A stretch of DNA of 64,000 nucleotides from Spodoptera frugiperda (GCF_023101765.2 NC_064226.1:11787251-11851250); one strand, 5' to 3'. Positions 34,576 to 46,338 are shown, counted from the stretch's first letter. Translations and numbers: made by a program. The notes: generated from the sequence alone by a model not told the origin.

Positions 34576-34885
34576 CTTTATGTTCACCATGAGCTTCTTG
34601 TTATAACTGCAAATGCGATAGCATTAGTAATATTTACAAATGCATTAAACCCTATTACAATTAGACATTTCAATAGAAGTTAATACCTAACGTTTATGAA
34701 GTTATCAAGCATCCTTTATAACCCATCCACCACTTCAACTCAATTCCATTAATCAAATCCATAGTAACAATCCCGATTCAAAAATAAAACACAACCAAAC
34801 TCCTTATTCAAACAATTGGTTTCTCCTCTGTTTAGGTATCGGCACAAAGTAAGCTATTGTGGCAATTATCTCGACGGAACACAAA

Positions 34886-34930
34886 GCACGGTGGAGCACG
34901 ATGGAGCACGATGGAGCACGGTGGGGCACA
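34886..34930. repeat. 11-bp minisatellite, about four units
   Basis: Tandem units of GCACGGTGGAG/GCACGATGGAG type; the last unit is GCACGGTGGGG. It is GC-rich within AT-rich flanks. Confidence 0.85.
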
Positions 34931-35089
34931 GTCAACTTGATCCTATTAAGTGCATCCTCCAATAGTAACTACGTTAATCGTCACTTGTAAAGACGAGAAC
35001 AGACTGTTTTTGATGGAAAAATACTCATAAATGTTGAAGTGCTACAGGTTTTATAAAAAAGTATATTTTTCGTGTTATTAGTAACGACT

Positions 35090-35275
35090 TGTTGGCGCGT
35101 TGGCGGAGCAAATGGCTGCCGTGCAACGTGTAGAGGCTTCGATATCCGCACGGAGCAACTCTTTGTGTGATCACAAATAGTTTTATCAAACCTGGGTGTC
35201 ATGTGCATGGGAGCTTGCATGTTTGTAAATGCACCTACGGCACAGGACAAAATCCTAGAGCGTGGCAACGATTAC
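35090..35275 (+). mobile_element. tRNA-derived SINE family B, copy 2
   Basis: GCGTTGGCGGAGCAAATGGC and GCTGCCGTGCAACGTGTAG lead to a box B-like GGCTTCGATATCC. CCGCACGGAGCAACTCTTTG and TGTGTGATCACAAATAG then introduce the unrelated body with CTGGGTGTCATGTGCATGG. The 3' end is GGCACAGGACAAAATCC. Copies at 42011 (minus) and 8331 (tail) agree. Box A is degenerate, so transcription is unlikely. Confidence 0.7.
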
Positions 35276-36140
35276 AAAAACTGTGTAAGTACTCAAGGGT
35301 ATAAATTATTATGTATCGAGTTGTCATTATAATTCACGTGGAAGAGTCAACCTCCTCAAAAACCAGTATGAAAGAACTTAACGTTGTGATTCGCTATCAG
35401 TAGTGATCCGTCATCCCGTTTGACGGCCTATCCAATAATGCTACGTATAGCATTAATAAAATCGCAAGTCTACGTCAATAGTAAGAAAGTACTTAGAAGT
35501 ATCTAAAATTAATGATTAATAAAATTATTCTATCAAACCACAAAGTTGTAAGTACGAATCACAAGGATAAACTTGGTATTATTTCATTTATCCATTTCGA
35601 ACCACAATGGTAGCCTATCTACTAACTTCGTGGCCCTTTCAGCGTAACTTAGCTGTTTCCATTAAACTATTAACGTGAGAAAATTGTTTTGAGGACAAAC
35701 CACTAATTTGTTCAGTTACCTAAGGCCTTTTGTTCTAGAAAGGTTAGTTACTCGTGATTTTTTAGCCTAGGGACTGTACTGACTTGTTGATCTGTGATTT
35801 TAGGCTCCAATGTAACGTAAACTTATAAAATTATATTGGTTTTAAGATTTAAATAACTTTTGACTCTTTTAATTCCAAACTTTTATTGGTTATAAAAACA
35901 TAATATGTTTTAGTAATTTATTTTCGTAGTTTTTACTTCGATAGAAGTTCGCACTGATTACTAACACACAAAGCAGTCTTTTGTCAATCAAAAGTACAAA
36001 ATTGATATACCATTTTTTTACTTCTTATTCATTTACATGGCCATAAAACCTATCGTAGATAGATAAGGACCAATACACAATAATAATTAGAAGGTTTTTA
36101 AATTAACAATACATAATATATTTAGTTTTAATTCCGCTTA
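35276..36140. other. AT-rich DNA, nothing recognised
   Basis: About 860 bp without a repeat copy or convincing ORF. Confidence 0.4.
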
Positions 36141-36522
36141 TCTATATATTAATACGTGATGCAAAAAATTTGGATCGCTTTTTACGAAAATTGCGCGGAC
36201 GTAGGAGCATAAAATTTGGTACACTTATAGTTTATGTGTAGGAGAAGTGGAGAACGCTAATATTTTTCAAAAATAATGCTTATAAAGTACATTAAATCAA
36301 TAAATAAAACATTACACACACATGCATAGTATCTGATCGTATTTGACAAAACGTCAAAATCAATAGACATTGCGATGATATTCTGACGTCTCATATGAAT
36401 AGAGTTTTATAAAAGAGTTTGTTTGAGTTTGAGTAAAATAAAAATTATCCTTGAACGTATGTTAAGTGGTATTGTAAATTAAATCGTATATGGTCGAATT
36501 TCGACCACTAGGCGACCACTAG
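36141..36522 (+). mobile_element. Helitron-like element with palindromic 3' end
   Basis: Starts TCTATATATTAATACGTGAT and ends GGCGACCACTAG^T at 36522. A near-perfect palindrome, TGGTCGAA-T-TTCGACCA (36491-36507), sits 12 nt before the terminal CTAG, where Helitrons keep their hairpin. The 382-bp body has TTGACAAAACGTCAAAATC and TCTGACGTCTCATATGAAT. It encodes nothing. Confidence 0.65.
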
Positions 36523-36610
36523 TCTTTAAAACTACACAACAGATTTTGATGCGATATATCATAATTATATCACAATTGCGCCCATGCGAAGCTATAAGTA
36601 CCTATATAAA
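36523..36610 (+). repeat. Helitron-like internal fragment
   Basis: TCTTTAAAACTACACAACAG and ATTTTGATGCGATATATC match the inside of the element at 33184-33336; CGCCCATGCGAAGC is its decayed 3' part. It abuts the CTAG end of the preceding element. Confidence 0.45.
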
Positions 36611-38274
36611 AATCTAATGTATTGTTAGTCTAGCATAGATTTCCGCAAAGTAACGCCTGATTCTATTTTATATAAGATATTTTAGCTTAAAATTAAACCT
36701 GTTTCAATCCAACCTATACTAAACCTAGTACGTAACATCTTATCATATTATAAGACAAAACCATGACCCGACCAGCGGAGATGCGTCGCCCCCAAGCTGC
36801 AAAACAATGAGGCCAGTTAGAGTGGACGCTAACTAACATCGTACCGTGACACAATACCGCTCCCAGTTAAACTTAATCCAGTCTCCGTATTATTCTCAGC
36901 TGTAGCTCTGAGATAACAAGGTGTGTGGTTACTTCACAATGTTTTTTCTAGAGAAGGTAAGGAGTGTGTTTAGTTTCTGCTGATAAAGCTTCTTGGTTGG
37001 TAGGTTGTTGATAAATATAGTGGAGGTATGGGGTCTAGAGTACAATGTTTTAGGAACATGTTTTACGGAATAGAGAGTAAAGTTACTTAAGAAAAGGAGG
37101 ATCCTCTGACCAGGCGAGGTGATCGTGTCTGAAGGGCTTTCTGCCTAACTTTTGTTCGTTGGGATTTAAAGTTTATATGTGCGATGTAGGATTTATGATG
37201 TCAACCGTCTATGTGCGACTTGTGTCGTCTGTCACTTGTCATGTCATGTGTCGCTAGAATATTAAAAATTAGACCGAAATTTATTACGTGAACAAAATGA
37301 CGTTACAATTTTTATACCTGGACAGATGACAGGACAGGCAGGCTGAAATAATAATACATGAAACCTTATCCATGTGAGATGATGATAAACAATACCTACT
37401 CTTTCAAAATGGCGAATCTGGCTTTTCCCTGGTGAATCAATAAAATATGCTTCACGAATGGTTGATTTTTTATCAACAGATAAAAATGTACACTATTGAT
37501 AGGTTTAAGTATGCATATTAAAATTATCCTACGATAAAAAAATATCTGACGTTGAAAAAATGAGCCCTATTTCAAACTTATATACCACGCTCAATTATAC
37601 ATAATATACAACCAACGCAAGTAACACATGACCGCAGATTGCTCACAACATTTACCTCATGAAATTTAGATGAAGAAGCCAATTATTTATTGATAAATTT
37701 ACTACCACTTAGGCCTAACATTAATTGGCTAAGTATATGATAAACATAGATATTATTAAGGCTAGAATTCACGGCTATTTTCGCATAATATGTAGCAGAA
37801 ATAATCTATACTGATAGGTAAATTGATCCACCAAGTTGATCTAGGACCAAATTAACTAGTGCCGTAGCTAGCTAGATATTAAATTGAGATTCAATTACCT
37901 TAGCATGATTAACAACTAGGCCAGCCGTTTCTAATATACAAATACATACATAAAATTAACTTTACAATTATAAGCTTCAACATAGAAAAAGAAACACACA
38001 AATAGGCAAATATCGAAACAGAGTTTAAAAGGAACTTCAGTTAATTATTTATTTAGCTAGACCCAATATCAATTTTACTCCTTCCATGTGTATCATATGA
38101 CCTATATAATAAGTAAGTATTCAAAGAGGTATGGAAATAAAGAACCATTAAAAATATGTAATAATAGAAACTTTATACGACGTGACGCTTTTGACTCCCA
38201 CAAATATCAAATACACGAGAAAATGCATCGTTATAGGAAGATGCCTTCAAAAGATTTCTGGCAGTAGGTACCCT
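36611..38274. other. 1.7 kb AT-rich DNA, nothing recognised
   Basis: No repeat copy, RNA gene or convincing ORF was seen. Confidence 0.4.
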
Positions 38275-38392
38275 TAGTACGAGTTTGCTTTACGTTTAAA
38301 GTAACCGAAACGAAAAGTGCGTTTGGCGCTCTGATTGGTTGGTGTATTTGAACCATCCAATCAGAGCGCAGTACGAGCTTTCGTTTTGATTA
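38275..38392. mobile_element. CCAAT-hairpin MITE (family H), copy 2
   Basis: Outer sequence AGTACGAGTTTGCTTTACG leads to GCGCTCTGATTGGTTGGT (38326-38343). This pairs with ACCATCCAATCAGAGCGC (38352-38369) with one mismatch. GTACGAGCTTTCGTTTTGAT then mirrors the outer arm. Confidence 0.7.
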
Positions 38393-38722
38393 ATTAATTA
38401 AAAGGTTAAGAGAGAAATAAGAATAAAGTTTATAATGTTAGTTTCTACCAAATCTACAGCAACTTCACAGATACCTAATCCGTTTAAAAAATACGTCCAC
38501 GACGACCGATAGTAGAATTTATTATCTAGGTACTTGAGTTTTTTATTGCATTGCTTAGTTGACTGCCCAACTTAAGTATCGTAACTTATGGAGGTGCTTT
38601 ATGCCCGTCATATAAGATTTGTTGCCTAAACCTCGTTACGGCTTGAAGGTCAAAAAAGTACAAGAAACGTGGATAAGTACTATTAATAATCTAAAGATTT
38701 TCTTTTTTCGTTTTTTCCTAGT

Positions 38723-39922
38723 GTACCGTAAAACATGGCAACTTTACCATATTTTAGAACAAAACACGAAATATGTTTTTAACCATAAGACGCATAGAAA
38801 CCAAAACTATATATTTAGAATTGTAGATACCAAATTTTTGGCAACTTTACCTACGCGCCGTATGCATCGTGTATTGCATATTAAAGAGTTGTTGAGGTAC
38901 AGAGGGCTTCATCTAGGACCTCTTCGTATTATAATGCAAACAATATGAGGAAATCTATAAAGATAACGGCTACACAGACATTAGGGAAAGTTGCCACGGG
39001 TTTCATCGTAATTTACATACAAATAATTTGTTACGCTCGGGGTTGTCAAAAAAGGAGGAACTTTTTTATGACATGTATATTTAAAAAAAAAATCAATAAA
39101 CCTTAAACCTAAAGTAAAAAAACGCACAAATTTCTAACATAAATATTATTCCCTTTTAAACTAAATTAAGTTCTAAAATTTTAAGTATTTATGTTTAAAA
39201 TTGTAAAAAAGGCTACAAAATGGAATGTTTAATCCTTGACTTTTTAATTTTATGACTTCACTATCTCCATAGCTAATTATAACATCACTTCCGTATAATT
39301 TTTATAGTGTCTAGCTCCGAGTTTTCTGCGGTTTTGTTTCATGGGAGCCATTTTGGCTGTAAAACAAGAGGTATTATTAAATACATTATATCTTATCATC
39401 CAGGATATTCACTATTATGCTGTGAAATTTAGGTATTCGAAAATGGTTACATACACACAAACAAGAAAAAAACATTTATTGCCAACCCTAACTGTAGGTA
39501 AAGTTGCCACAAAGCAGGCCAACTTTACCTAACCTGTGTCAACATTACCGAAGCGATTATTTATCAATAAATTAAAGAAAAAGCAATTGCTGACATTACA
39601 ACAGTAATCCTAACTATAATATACATACAAGATCAAAATTTCACTCACCTGTGACAAATAGTTAAGGCTCTGTAAGCACAATTTAGGAACAACTAACTTT
39701 TAGCTCATTTTCACGCATACATTGTGACGGCCATTACTGGCATAATAGCAGTCTTACGTCTACGCAAAATATAGTAAATATTTCCTTTTAATGTCTAAAA
39801 AATACTTCTATTACAAAACAGAATTCTAGTGGGTAGATTTTTAGATAAATGAGTTTATACCGAATACCTATAGTATGGTAAAGTTGCCAAGGGCCCGGTA
39901 AAGTTGCCATAGTTTACCGTAC
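38723..39922. mobile_element. 1.2-kb element with inverted ends and a repeated 13-mer
   Basis: The left end GTACCGTAAAACATGGCAAC and the reverse complement of the right end, GTACGGTAAACTATGGCAAC, match at 17 of 20 positions and continue through TTTACC. Seven copies of GGTAAAGTTGCCA or its reverse complement, with at most one mismatch, lie at 38736, 38839, 38984, 39497, 39517, 39877 and 39897. Repeated subterminal motifs of this kind are typical transposase-binding sites. No transposase is recognisable. The ORF at 38619-38948 crosses the left end and so is not a gene of the element. Target duplication was not found. Confidence 0.6.
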
Positions 39923-40041
39923 CATTTGATTGTTTTGTTTCCAGGCAAACTTATTGCCATAAAATAAAGATACTATGTGGTAATATCTACAACAAACATC
40001 ATCTTTACAGGTGTACACGACACACTATATTACTTTTAAGT

Positions 40042-40260
40042 GTGGGAGAGTCATGCTTCGGCACGAATGGGCTGGCTCGACTGGAGTGAAACCACGGCCT
40101 CACAAAAAACTGACGTGAAACAACGGTTGCGTTACATGCCTTCCCTTAAAAAAAACACACACATATAACACTTCTGGTATTTCGAGAGTGCAGAAGCGGC
40201 GGCGATTGCTTACCCTCAAGTGATCTGTCTGTTCGTTTACCGGCTTATATCATAAAAAAA
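40042..40260 (+). repeat. repeat family D, copy 2, sense strand
   Basis: TCATGCTTCGGCACGAATGG, GCTGGCTCGACTGGAG, ACCACGGCCTCACAAAAAAC and GCGGCGGCGATTGCTTACC lead to CGGCTTATATCATAAAAAAA. The A run is at the 3' end, which fixes the sense direction of the family. The middle (CCCAATCCCCGATTCC part) is deleted. Confidence 0.7.
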
Positions 40261-40316
40261 CTACAAGGTCGTCTTCGAACGTTTTTGAACTTGAAATCTT
40301 TTTCTTTCAAAGATAA

Positions 40317-40438
40317 ATTGATAAAATATAGACTGTAATGCTATTAATTACGTTAGGCAGGTGGATCTCAAACTAATTAATCAAGTGCAGACAAAGGTTC
40401 TCTTAGGATTGAGAAAATAAGTTGAAAAATATAGCATA
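40317..40438. repeat. 120-bp repeat beside a Helitron 3' end, copy 2
   Basis: GTAATGCTATTAATTACG, TTAATCAAGTGCAGACAAAG and GAGAAAATAAGTTG match 17836-17955. Confidence 0.65.
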
Positions 40439-40576
40439 CTTGCTTCTGCCAGCGACTTTGCCCGCGATCCCGTGGGATAAAAAGTATAATTGAAGACCAA
40501 CATTAGCCGATTCGGTCCAGCGATTCCCGAGTTTAAGCGAGCCTAACGAACAGCAATTGATTTTTATATATAGAGA
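40439..40576 (-). mobile_element. short Helitron-like element
   Basis: On the minus strand it starts TCTCTATATATAAAAATCAA, continues TTGCTGTTCGTTAGGC and ends GTCGCTGGCAGAAGCAAG. The terminal CTAG has changed to CAAG. It is 138 bp. Confidence 0.6.
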
Positions 40577-40657
40577 TTTATTTTAGTGCAGTTTCCAAAG
40601 CAAGTTTATTGTATCCACATAGAACTCTTGAAAAATTTCAAAATCACATTATCCATC

Positions 40658-40785
40658 AGTACGAGTTTGCTTTTCGTTAAACGAAAACGAAACGAGGAGA
40701 ACGAGTTCGAAACTCTGACTGGTTGGTTCATTTGTACCCACCAATTAGAGCGCCAAACGCGCACTGTTTCGTTTATTTTCGCATA
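40658..40785. mobile_element. CCAAT-hairpin MITE (family H), copy 3
   Basis: AGTACGAGTTTGCTTTTCGT, AAACTCTGACTGGTTGGTTC and the mirrored CCACCAATTAGAGCGCC with AAACGCGCACTGTTTCG. The outer arms are longer than in copy 1. Confidence 0.65.
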
Positions 40786-41349
40786 ATTCCAAATGTAAGT
40801 TCGTATTCTCAGCCTAACATAAAAATATTTGAATAATCAACCGACTAAAAGTGAAACGAGTGCTAGACTATCGGCTAACATTAAACGTCTACAAAGGTTG
40901 AGTCCAAGTTCTGATCGTTGTGCCTTAAAAAGATTATGCAAATTGAATAGTTTCAGCCGTGTCATGTCCCCTCCGAGTTTTCTTTGCACAATAGCGTGCC
41001 AATTCAAAAGGTCTATTATTATAATAACGTTCAATTTTCTTTTGTAAAGTTCTTTGACAAGCAACAAGTTCATAAAATAAAGTGGGTTCCTCAAGGTTTC
41101 GTGCTCCATTAGGTTTGAGACAGACTTTGGTTTCTTCTAGCCTCGATATTTAAAGTTTGAGTGAGAATTGTTTTTGTAGGAGCTTTAATCTTGAACATTT
41201 TCCACTGCCGTGATTAGATGTTAAAGAATTAAAGTTTATAAAATCTTTCAAAGAAACCTCAAGTTTTCTTTGTTATCAGTAAAAGAGCAATGCTTATTCA
41301 AGAGTTAATAGAGATCATTGCTTATTCAAGAGTAATGAATTTGATTAGT
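40786..41349. other. DNA without recognised gene
   Basis: Overlapping ORFs on both strands at 40829-41109 have no recognisable features. A direct repeat GCTTATTCAAGAGT occurs at 41292 and 41320. Confidence 0.35.
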
Positions 41350-41455
41350 AATTGGTGCCTCCGTATTCAGCAAGCGTGGTGATTAATGCTCAAAGTTTCT
41401 CTGTATGAAGTCCTTTGGTCAGCAGTGGCCACTTACAGGCTATTGATGTTTTTGA
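41350..41455 (+). repeat. LINE tail-like repeat (family G)
   Basis: GCCTCCGTATTCAGCAAGCG, TGGTGATTAATGCTCAAAG and TCCTTTGGTCAGCAGTGGCC follow the same order as 29078. Confidence 0.65.
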
Positions 41456-41514
41456 TGTTGAATTGGAGTAATTTCATTTCTGCATAGTTATCGTGTCTTA
41501 TTTACTACTACTGC

Positions 41515-41672
41515 CTCGTTGGTCGAGTCGGAAAAATTCTCAGTAGAAACACGGAGTCTGAATTTTTTCCCAGCATATGACAATAGTCTCACCCCCAATT
41601 AACTTGGGACATATAACACCGTAATGTGCACCACTGCCTACCCCTTCGGTGATAAACGTCGTGACGTTGCAT
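41515..41672 (+). mobile_element. tRNA-derived SINE (family T) with internal deletion
   Basis: ACTGCCTCGTTGGTCGAGT is the start of the tRNA-like head. It jumps directly to AAAATTCTCAGTAGAAACAC, so box B and about 65 bp of the head are deleted. The body and the CACTGCCTACCCCTTCGG tail are present. Confidence 0.75.
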
Positions 41673-42010
41673 TATTTTTTACTACTTTAATTATAAACTC
41701 GTCATTATCTACCGACAATAAGCTATTATCGGTATAACAAAAGCTTGCAACAAAACCTAAACTGTGTACATACATCTACTATCAGACGAGACTGACAAGT
41801 GACGGGCTGAATATGATAGTGATATCACCGGCTAATCTATAGAGATTAGTTCAACAAACGACGTTCATGACCAACAATGAGTATTTAATGACCGATAGTA
41901 ACATCACACATTATCTCTGCTATGTGAGCTTATGATAGTGTGACAATTATTTATTACAACACTATTATATGGTTATATGAGCATCAAGCACATACATCAC
42001 TTTGAATTTT

Positions 42011-42192
42011 AAAAAAAACTGCCCTACACTAGGATTTTTTCCTGTGTCGTGAGTACGTCATACACACATGATGTCCAAAGACGAAACAACAATTTGTGGA
42101 TCATACAAAGAGTTGCTCAGTGCGGCAATCGAACACGCTACACGTTCCACGGCAGCCAGATGCCCTGCCACTGCACTAAACGTGCAATCAAT
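42011..42192 (-). mobile_element. tRNA-derived SINE family B, copy 3
   Basis: On the minus strand, TTTAGTGCAGTGGCAGGGC (box A-like) and GTGTTCGATTGCC (box B-like) are followed by GCACTGAGCAACTCTTTG. The element ends GACACAGGAAAAAATCC, TAGTGTAGGGCAG and an A run, which appears as TTTTAAAAAAAACTG on the plus strand. Confidence 0.7.
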
Positions 42193-42814
42193 ATTTATTG
42201 AGGACTTCTTATTTATTTTTGTACTTTCTTTCTTATTATAAATGTCCCTTGGTTAAGTAGGTAAATATATGTAGATAAGACCCATTACGAAGTCCATTTC
42301 AGGCTAAATATAAAGACTATTGAAGAAGTAGTAATTAAATACATACAAAGATGTAAATATATTTAAAAGTTATTACTTTCAGGAAGTTTCTGGAAGATAT
42401 GTATCGTATCCTCATTTCAAATTCACATGTGAGAGATGTATTGTTAAACCTCCCCAAAGACTACCTTTGAACGAGCCTTACCTACCCATTGTGTAGCTCT
42501 GTTGAAAAATTATAAATATAATATCTTCTTAGTAACAATAATGTGTATTCAAAAATCCCTGAGCTCAGGATCATACTGTGGGGTTTCGGCTAAAAATAAT
42601 GAGCCAATTAAAATTCTATTAAGTTTTAATTTTAAGGGTTAACCGGTATCGCTGCGGAGGAAATGCTTAAAATAACTTTTTCGTAGTGTAATAATAGGAC
42701 TACGATTACGCCATTAGGCTATCGAATGTCAAATTCTATTCTAGATAAAGTAAAAATAAATATTCACATTATTTTTTTTTATTCGCTGGCCATAATTTTG
42801 AGTAAACGTAGGTA
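42193..42814. other. AT-rich DNA, nothing recognised
   Basis: A T run at 42772-42780 may be the poly-A tail of the family D copy that follows. Confidence 0.4.
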
Positions 42815-43105
42815 AACTTTTTATGGGATTGGCTGGTAAAAGTGCAGACGGATCACCCGATGGTAAGTAACTGACGCCGCCCATGAACACCTGAAACACC
42901 AGAAGTGTTACAAGTGCGTTTTGGGGGTTAGGAATTTGAGGATTGTTGGATAGTAGGAGATTAGACAAGGGGAATAATTGATCCAGTAACCTCACACACA
43001 CGACGCAAGCTTTATTTCACGTCGGTTTTCTGTGAGGCCGTGGTATCACTCCGGTCGAGCCGGTCCATTCATGTCGAAGCATGTCTCTCTCACACTTAAA
43101 GTTTT
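42815..43105 (-). repeat. repeat family D, copy 3
   Basis: Plus-strand order: GACGGATCACCCGATGGTAA, CGCCGCCCATGAACACC, AACACCAGAAGTGTTACAAG, CACGTCGGTTTTCTGTGAGG and TCCGGTCGAGCCGGTCC. It is the most complete copy of this family in the window. Confidence 0.75.
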
Positions 43106-43146
43106 ACAATTTAGAGCACCACCCTAACCAAAATAACACTTCTAAG

Positions 43147-43189
43147 AATTTGGAGTATCAGAAATCTTTGATTTCTGATACTCCAAATT
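43147..43189. repeat. perfect 19-bp hairpin
   Basis: Arms 43147-43165 (AATTTGGAGTATCAGAAAT) and 43171-43189 are exact inverted repeats with the 5-nt loop CTTTG. The flanking bases do not extend the pairing. It is not part of a repeat family seen here. Confidence 0.85.
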
Positions 43190-44608
43190 ATAGGTCCTAA
43201 ATCAAGAACAGTAGTTAAGATCTAAAAAAAAACCTAAATTCTGAAAAAGCAAAGGTACTACATAAATCATGAAATTAGTAAACCAAAGAGCATTAGTGCA
43301 AACGAGTGTCCAGTGTTCTAGTAATTGTATTTTGTGATCCTCTACTAAAACTTATTTGACTTTTACACCGACTTTTACCTTACAAACTTATCTTACTTAT
43401 AGTAGTGTCTGTGAAAGTATTTTTATAGGGTCACACCTGAACCTCAAGGTCAAAAATCAAGGGCAAACTTAAACAACCCCCAAAACTTGGAGGCCAAAAA
43501 TGTAATTTGTTCGTCTCCTGCGTATATTTAGGCATTTTAGGCCGTGTTAGGTCATGAAATATGTTTGAGATTAGCCAAATATATTGCTTGAATAAATACT
43601 TCAACTACGAATTACTATTTACTGCGGCTTGGAGTAAAAATAAAAATAAATTTGGTGTGTCGCCGTGTTAAATTATTAGACCTTTCACTATGGTAAACAG
43701 CTTCCTTTTTGAATAAATTAATGAGTTACAACATTATTACAGTTATAATCGAAACGCTATCTTAATGAATTATATATTTGTACATTTATCAAAAATAATC
43801 GTAAAAAGGTTTTACATTTAAAGCATGGTTTTTGAAACGAAGCGGAGAAACTACTAAAGTTGGGATACGATTTCTTTAATATCTTTACAAATACTACACA
43901 ACTAATCTCTATATAACAGATATATGTAACTTCACCGCTCTTTTAATATATAAAGCCTCGCACAACAGAAAAATATCAAAAAGCACAAAGGAAAAATTTT
44001 AAAGCCACAAGGAATGTCAGGAACAACACACAATAGTAGCAAGAAAATACATTTTGTTTGTCGTATCACATAAAGGAAAAGAATTGTAAATACGAGTACT
44101 ACGTTGACCTTTAGAAATCGTAAGTAGTGTAATGATAAAAAGTAGGTACACGCGACATAACGACTAAGAAACGACCTCACGAAGAGGTCTCGGGTCTCTG
44201 CCCTTTGTTACTGAGGTGGGCATAGAGTGGATCAAAACATTTTTATGCCCATTGTTCGTTTTATTTTCAATGAAAAATCAACCAGTGGATAAAGCTGTGT
44301 GTACATTGATTTTTCTTTCGTGTAATGTAATGATGATATCTACGAAGTAAGAACATACACATCGGTGCAAAACAAAGAGGTAAAGATTATTTCGCTGAAA
44401 ACTCGCCGCATATCAAATGAATCGCTACAAAATTGTAAGGCAGTCAACTAATTAAAACTGATTAAATCTGAACCCAATTAACATAGCATTTAAAAAGACA
44501 ACTATGCAACAAATGCTTCGCTGTGGGATAAACAATAATGTAATTGTCAAATGTTACTTTGGAAACAATAACTAAAACAATATAGAATCTACTTGATTAT
44601 TTTCAAGA
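43190..44608. other. 1.4 kb AT-rich DNA, nothing recognised
   Basis: A minus-strand hydrophobic ORF at 43932-44180 looks like a chance product of T-rich sequence. Confidence 0.4.
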
Positions 44609-44610
44609 AT

Positions 44611-44730
44611 AACATTAGAAGGATATTTACCATGTTTATTTGATGAGTTTCCGATATTTCGGCACTGTTGACATATGTATATTATATAAACATGGTAAAT
44701 ATCCCGTCTTAAGTTCTAATGTTAGTGTTA
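44611..44730. repeat. foldback repeat with ATTTACCATGTTTAT arms
   Basis: AACATTAGAAGGATATTTAC with CATGTTTAT on the left is inverted on the right as ATAAACATGGTAAATATCCC with AGTTCTAATGTT. The centre, GAGTTTCCGATATTTCGGCA, is shared with the 105-bp insert at 59006-59110. It resembles a very common lepidopteran repeat, possibly Penelope-like; that class is from memory and unverified. Confidence 0.6.
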
Positions 44731-46078
44731 GTGACCATGTCAGTTAAAAACTTATATTTTCTAAGAACGTAATAAAACGATCTTAATAAAAATAATCAAT
44801 ACTTCCTCAACTACTTAAAGCTTCTTTTCCCCATACCTGGTTCCAACGATTGTAGGTCAACCACAGAATTGAAAACTCGTATCTGTTTACAAGCTGTGTA
44901 TGTGCCTTTACATGGTGGGTCGAGCAATCCAATTAAAGGATTAGCGAACACTAAAGTGGGGTGAAGTGAGCCGAGACAACGATGGCAAGTTATGTCCGAA
45001 GATAGAGAAATTAAATTGGTACCTAATTAATATAAATTAATCAGATTTTACTCTAACGTCAACCTATCATCAAGATAGATACTAGATCTCTCAGAGTTTT
45101 TTTACCCAATGATCTTATTATATTTTAATTAATCATGATATGATATCAGATTACCCGTATTTCACATGCATAGACTAGCTAGCAGCTACTACTAGATGAC
45201 TACTTTAAAATATAGCACTAAGATCTTTTTAATGGGACAAACCCGCTACAACCCCCCTAAACCGCCCGCTGCAACTTCTATAAGCCAGGATCTCTAGTAG
45301 ATACAACCATGAAAACACTAAAACAATGAAGTCGCGGCGCGTATCAGGAACATAAGTGACTGTCTTGGATCCCGCAAAGAAATAAATCGGAAGCTATTAT
45401 TAGAAGTAGAAGTTCCAACATAATTTGAATACCAAATCCAAGAACTGAATACGTTGCGCCGTAATTCACACCCCAATTAAAACTAAATCAATTACTTTTA
45501 TACTAAAACCAATTCCTTCATAGACGATTGAAGATGTCAGTTGACATCCATTTTCTGGCCTCTTATTACTTCAAAAAGTCAAAATCAGACGATACATATA
45601 AATTGGCTAGAGTTTATTATTAACACAATTATAATCACCAAACGGCTAACGAGCGATGATCAAGCAAAACTTCTCGAATTAATAATTTCCACGAGTAAGG
45701 CCGATTAGTAGGAGCTTGTATAATATTTCTGTTTCGTAAGTCTAATTTGAACATTATGATACGATTTGTGCAGTACAAGAGGAACGATTGCAAAAACAAC
45801 TGTCTGGTAATGGCGTTAGGTTGTTTTTTGCAGTGCAGTCAGTTGTTTTACGTCAAACAAGATATTATTTTGTGTATATAATTATTTTAAATGACGTTGA
45901 TGTTTTATTTATTCTGAGTTATAATAAAGAAGTAAGCAATACTAGATGGAAGCCACACGTTTACCTATACGTACATTGATTAATTAGGTAATAAAATATT
46001 AATACTGATGACGTCGAGGTTTTATTAAACAGGAGGTACAAAATCAATCAAACCGTAGTTTAAACTATTTTTTAAAAA
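44731..46078. other. 1.3 kb AT-rich DNA, nothing recognised
   Basis: No repeat copy or RNA gene was seen. The 63-codon frame at 45788-45979 is not supported as a gene. Confidence 0.4.
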
Positions 46079-46160
46079 AAGAAGCCGACATACGAGCAAA
46101 TGTATCACCTGATGGTAACCAATCATCGGCGCGCATGGAACACCCAAGAATCACTAGCGC
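46079..46160 (-). repeat. LINE/family D tail fragment
   Basis: ACGAGCAAATGTATCACC, TGATGGTAACCAATCATCGG and CGCGCATGGAACACC match the reversed 3' tail of family D. Confidence 0.5.
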
Positions 46161-46338
46161 AAGTCAGGCAAAGATACAAACACAATTGAACCTCACTCGT
46201 TTGTCATTAAAAATAAAAACTGATTGGTCCCAATCAGAACTCCTAAGCTTAAAGCTATAATGGCGTCATAAGTAAAAAGTAAGTGAATCTTTACTATACC
46301 TACCTAAACTGTCAGGTAACCGATACGAAATTAAGGAA

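Noticed and set aside
38619..38948. 109-codon plus-strand ORF
   Set aside because: It starts outside and crosses the left inverted end of the 1.2-kb element, begins with a non-ATG codon, and has no recognisable domain.
43147..43189. A miRNA precursor
   Set aside because: The stem is only 19 bp with a 5-nt loop and pairing does not extend, shorter than a normal precursor. It is reported only as a hairpin.
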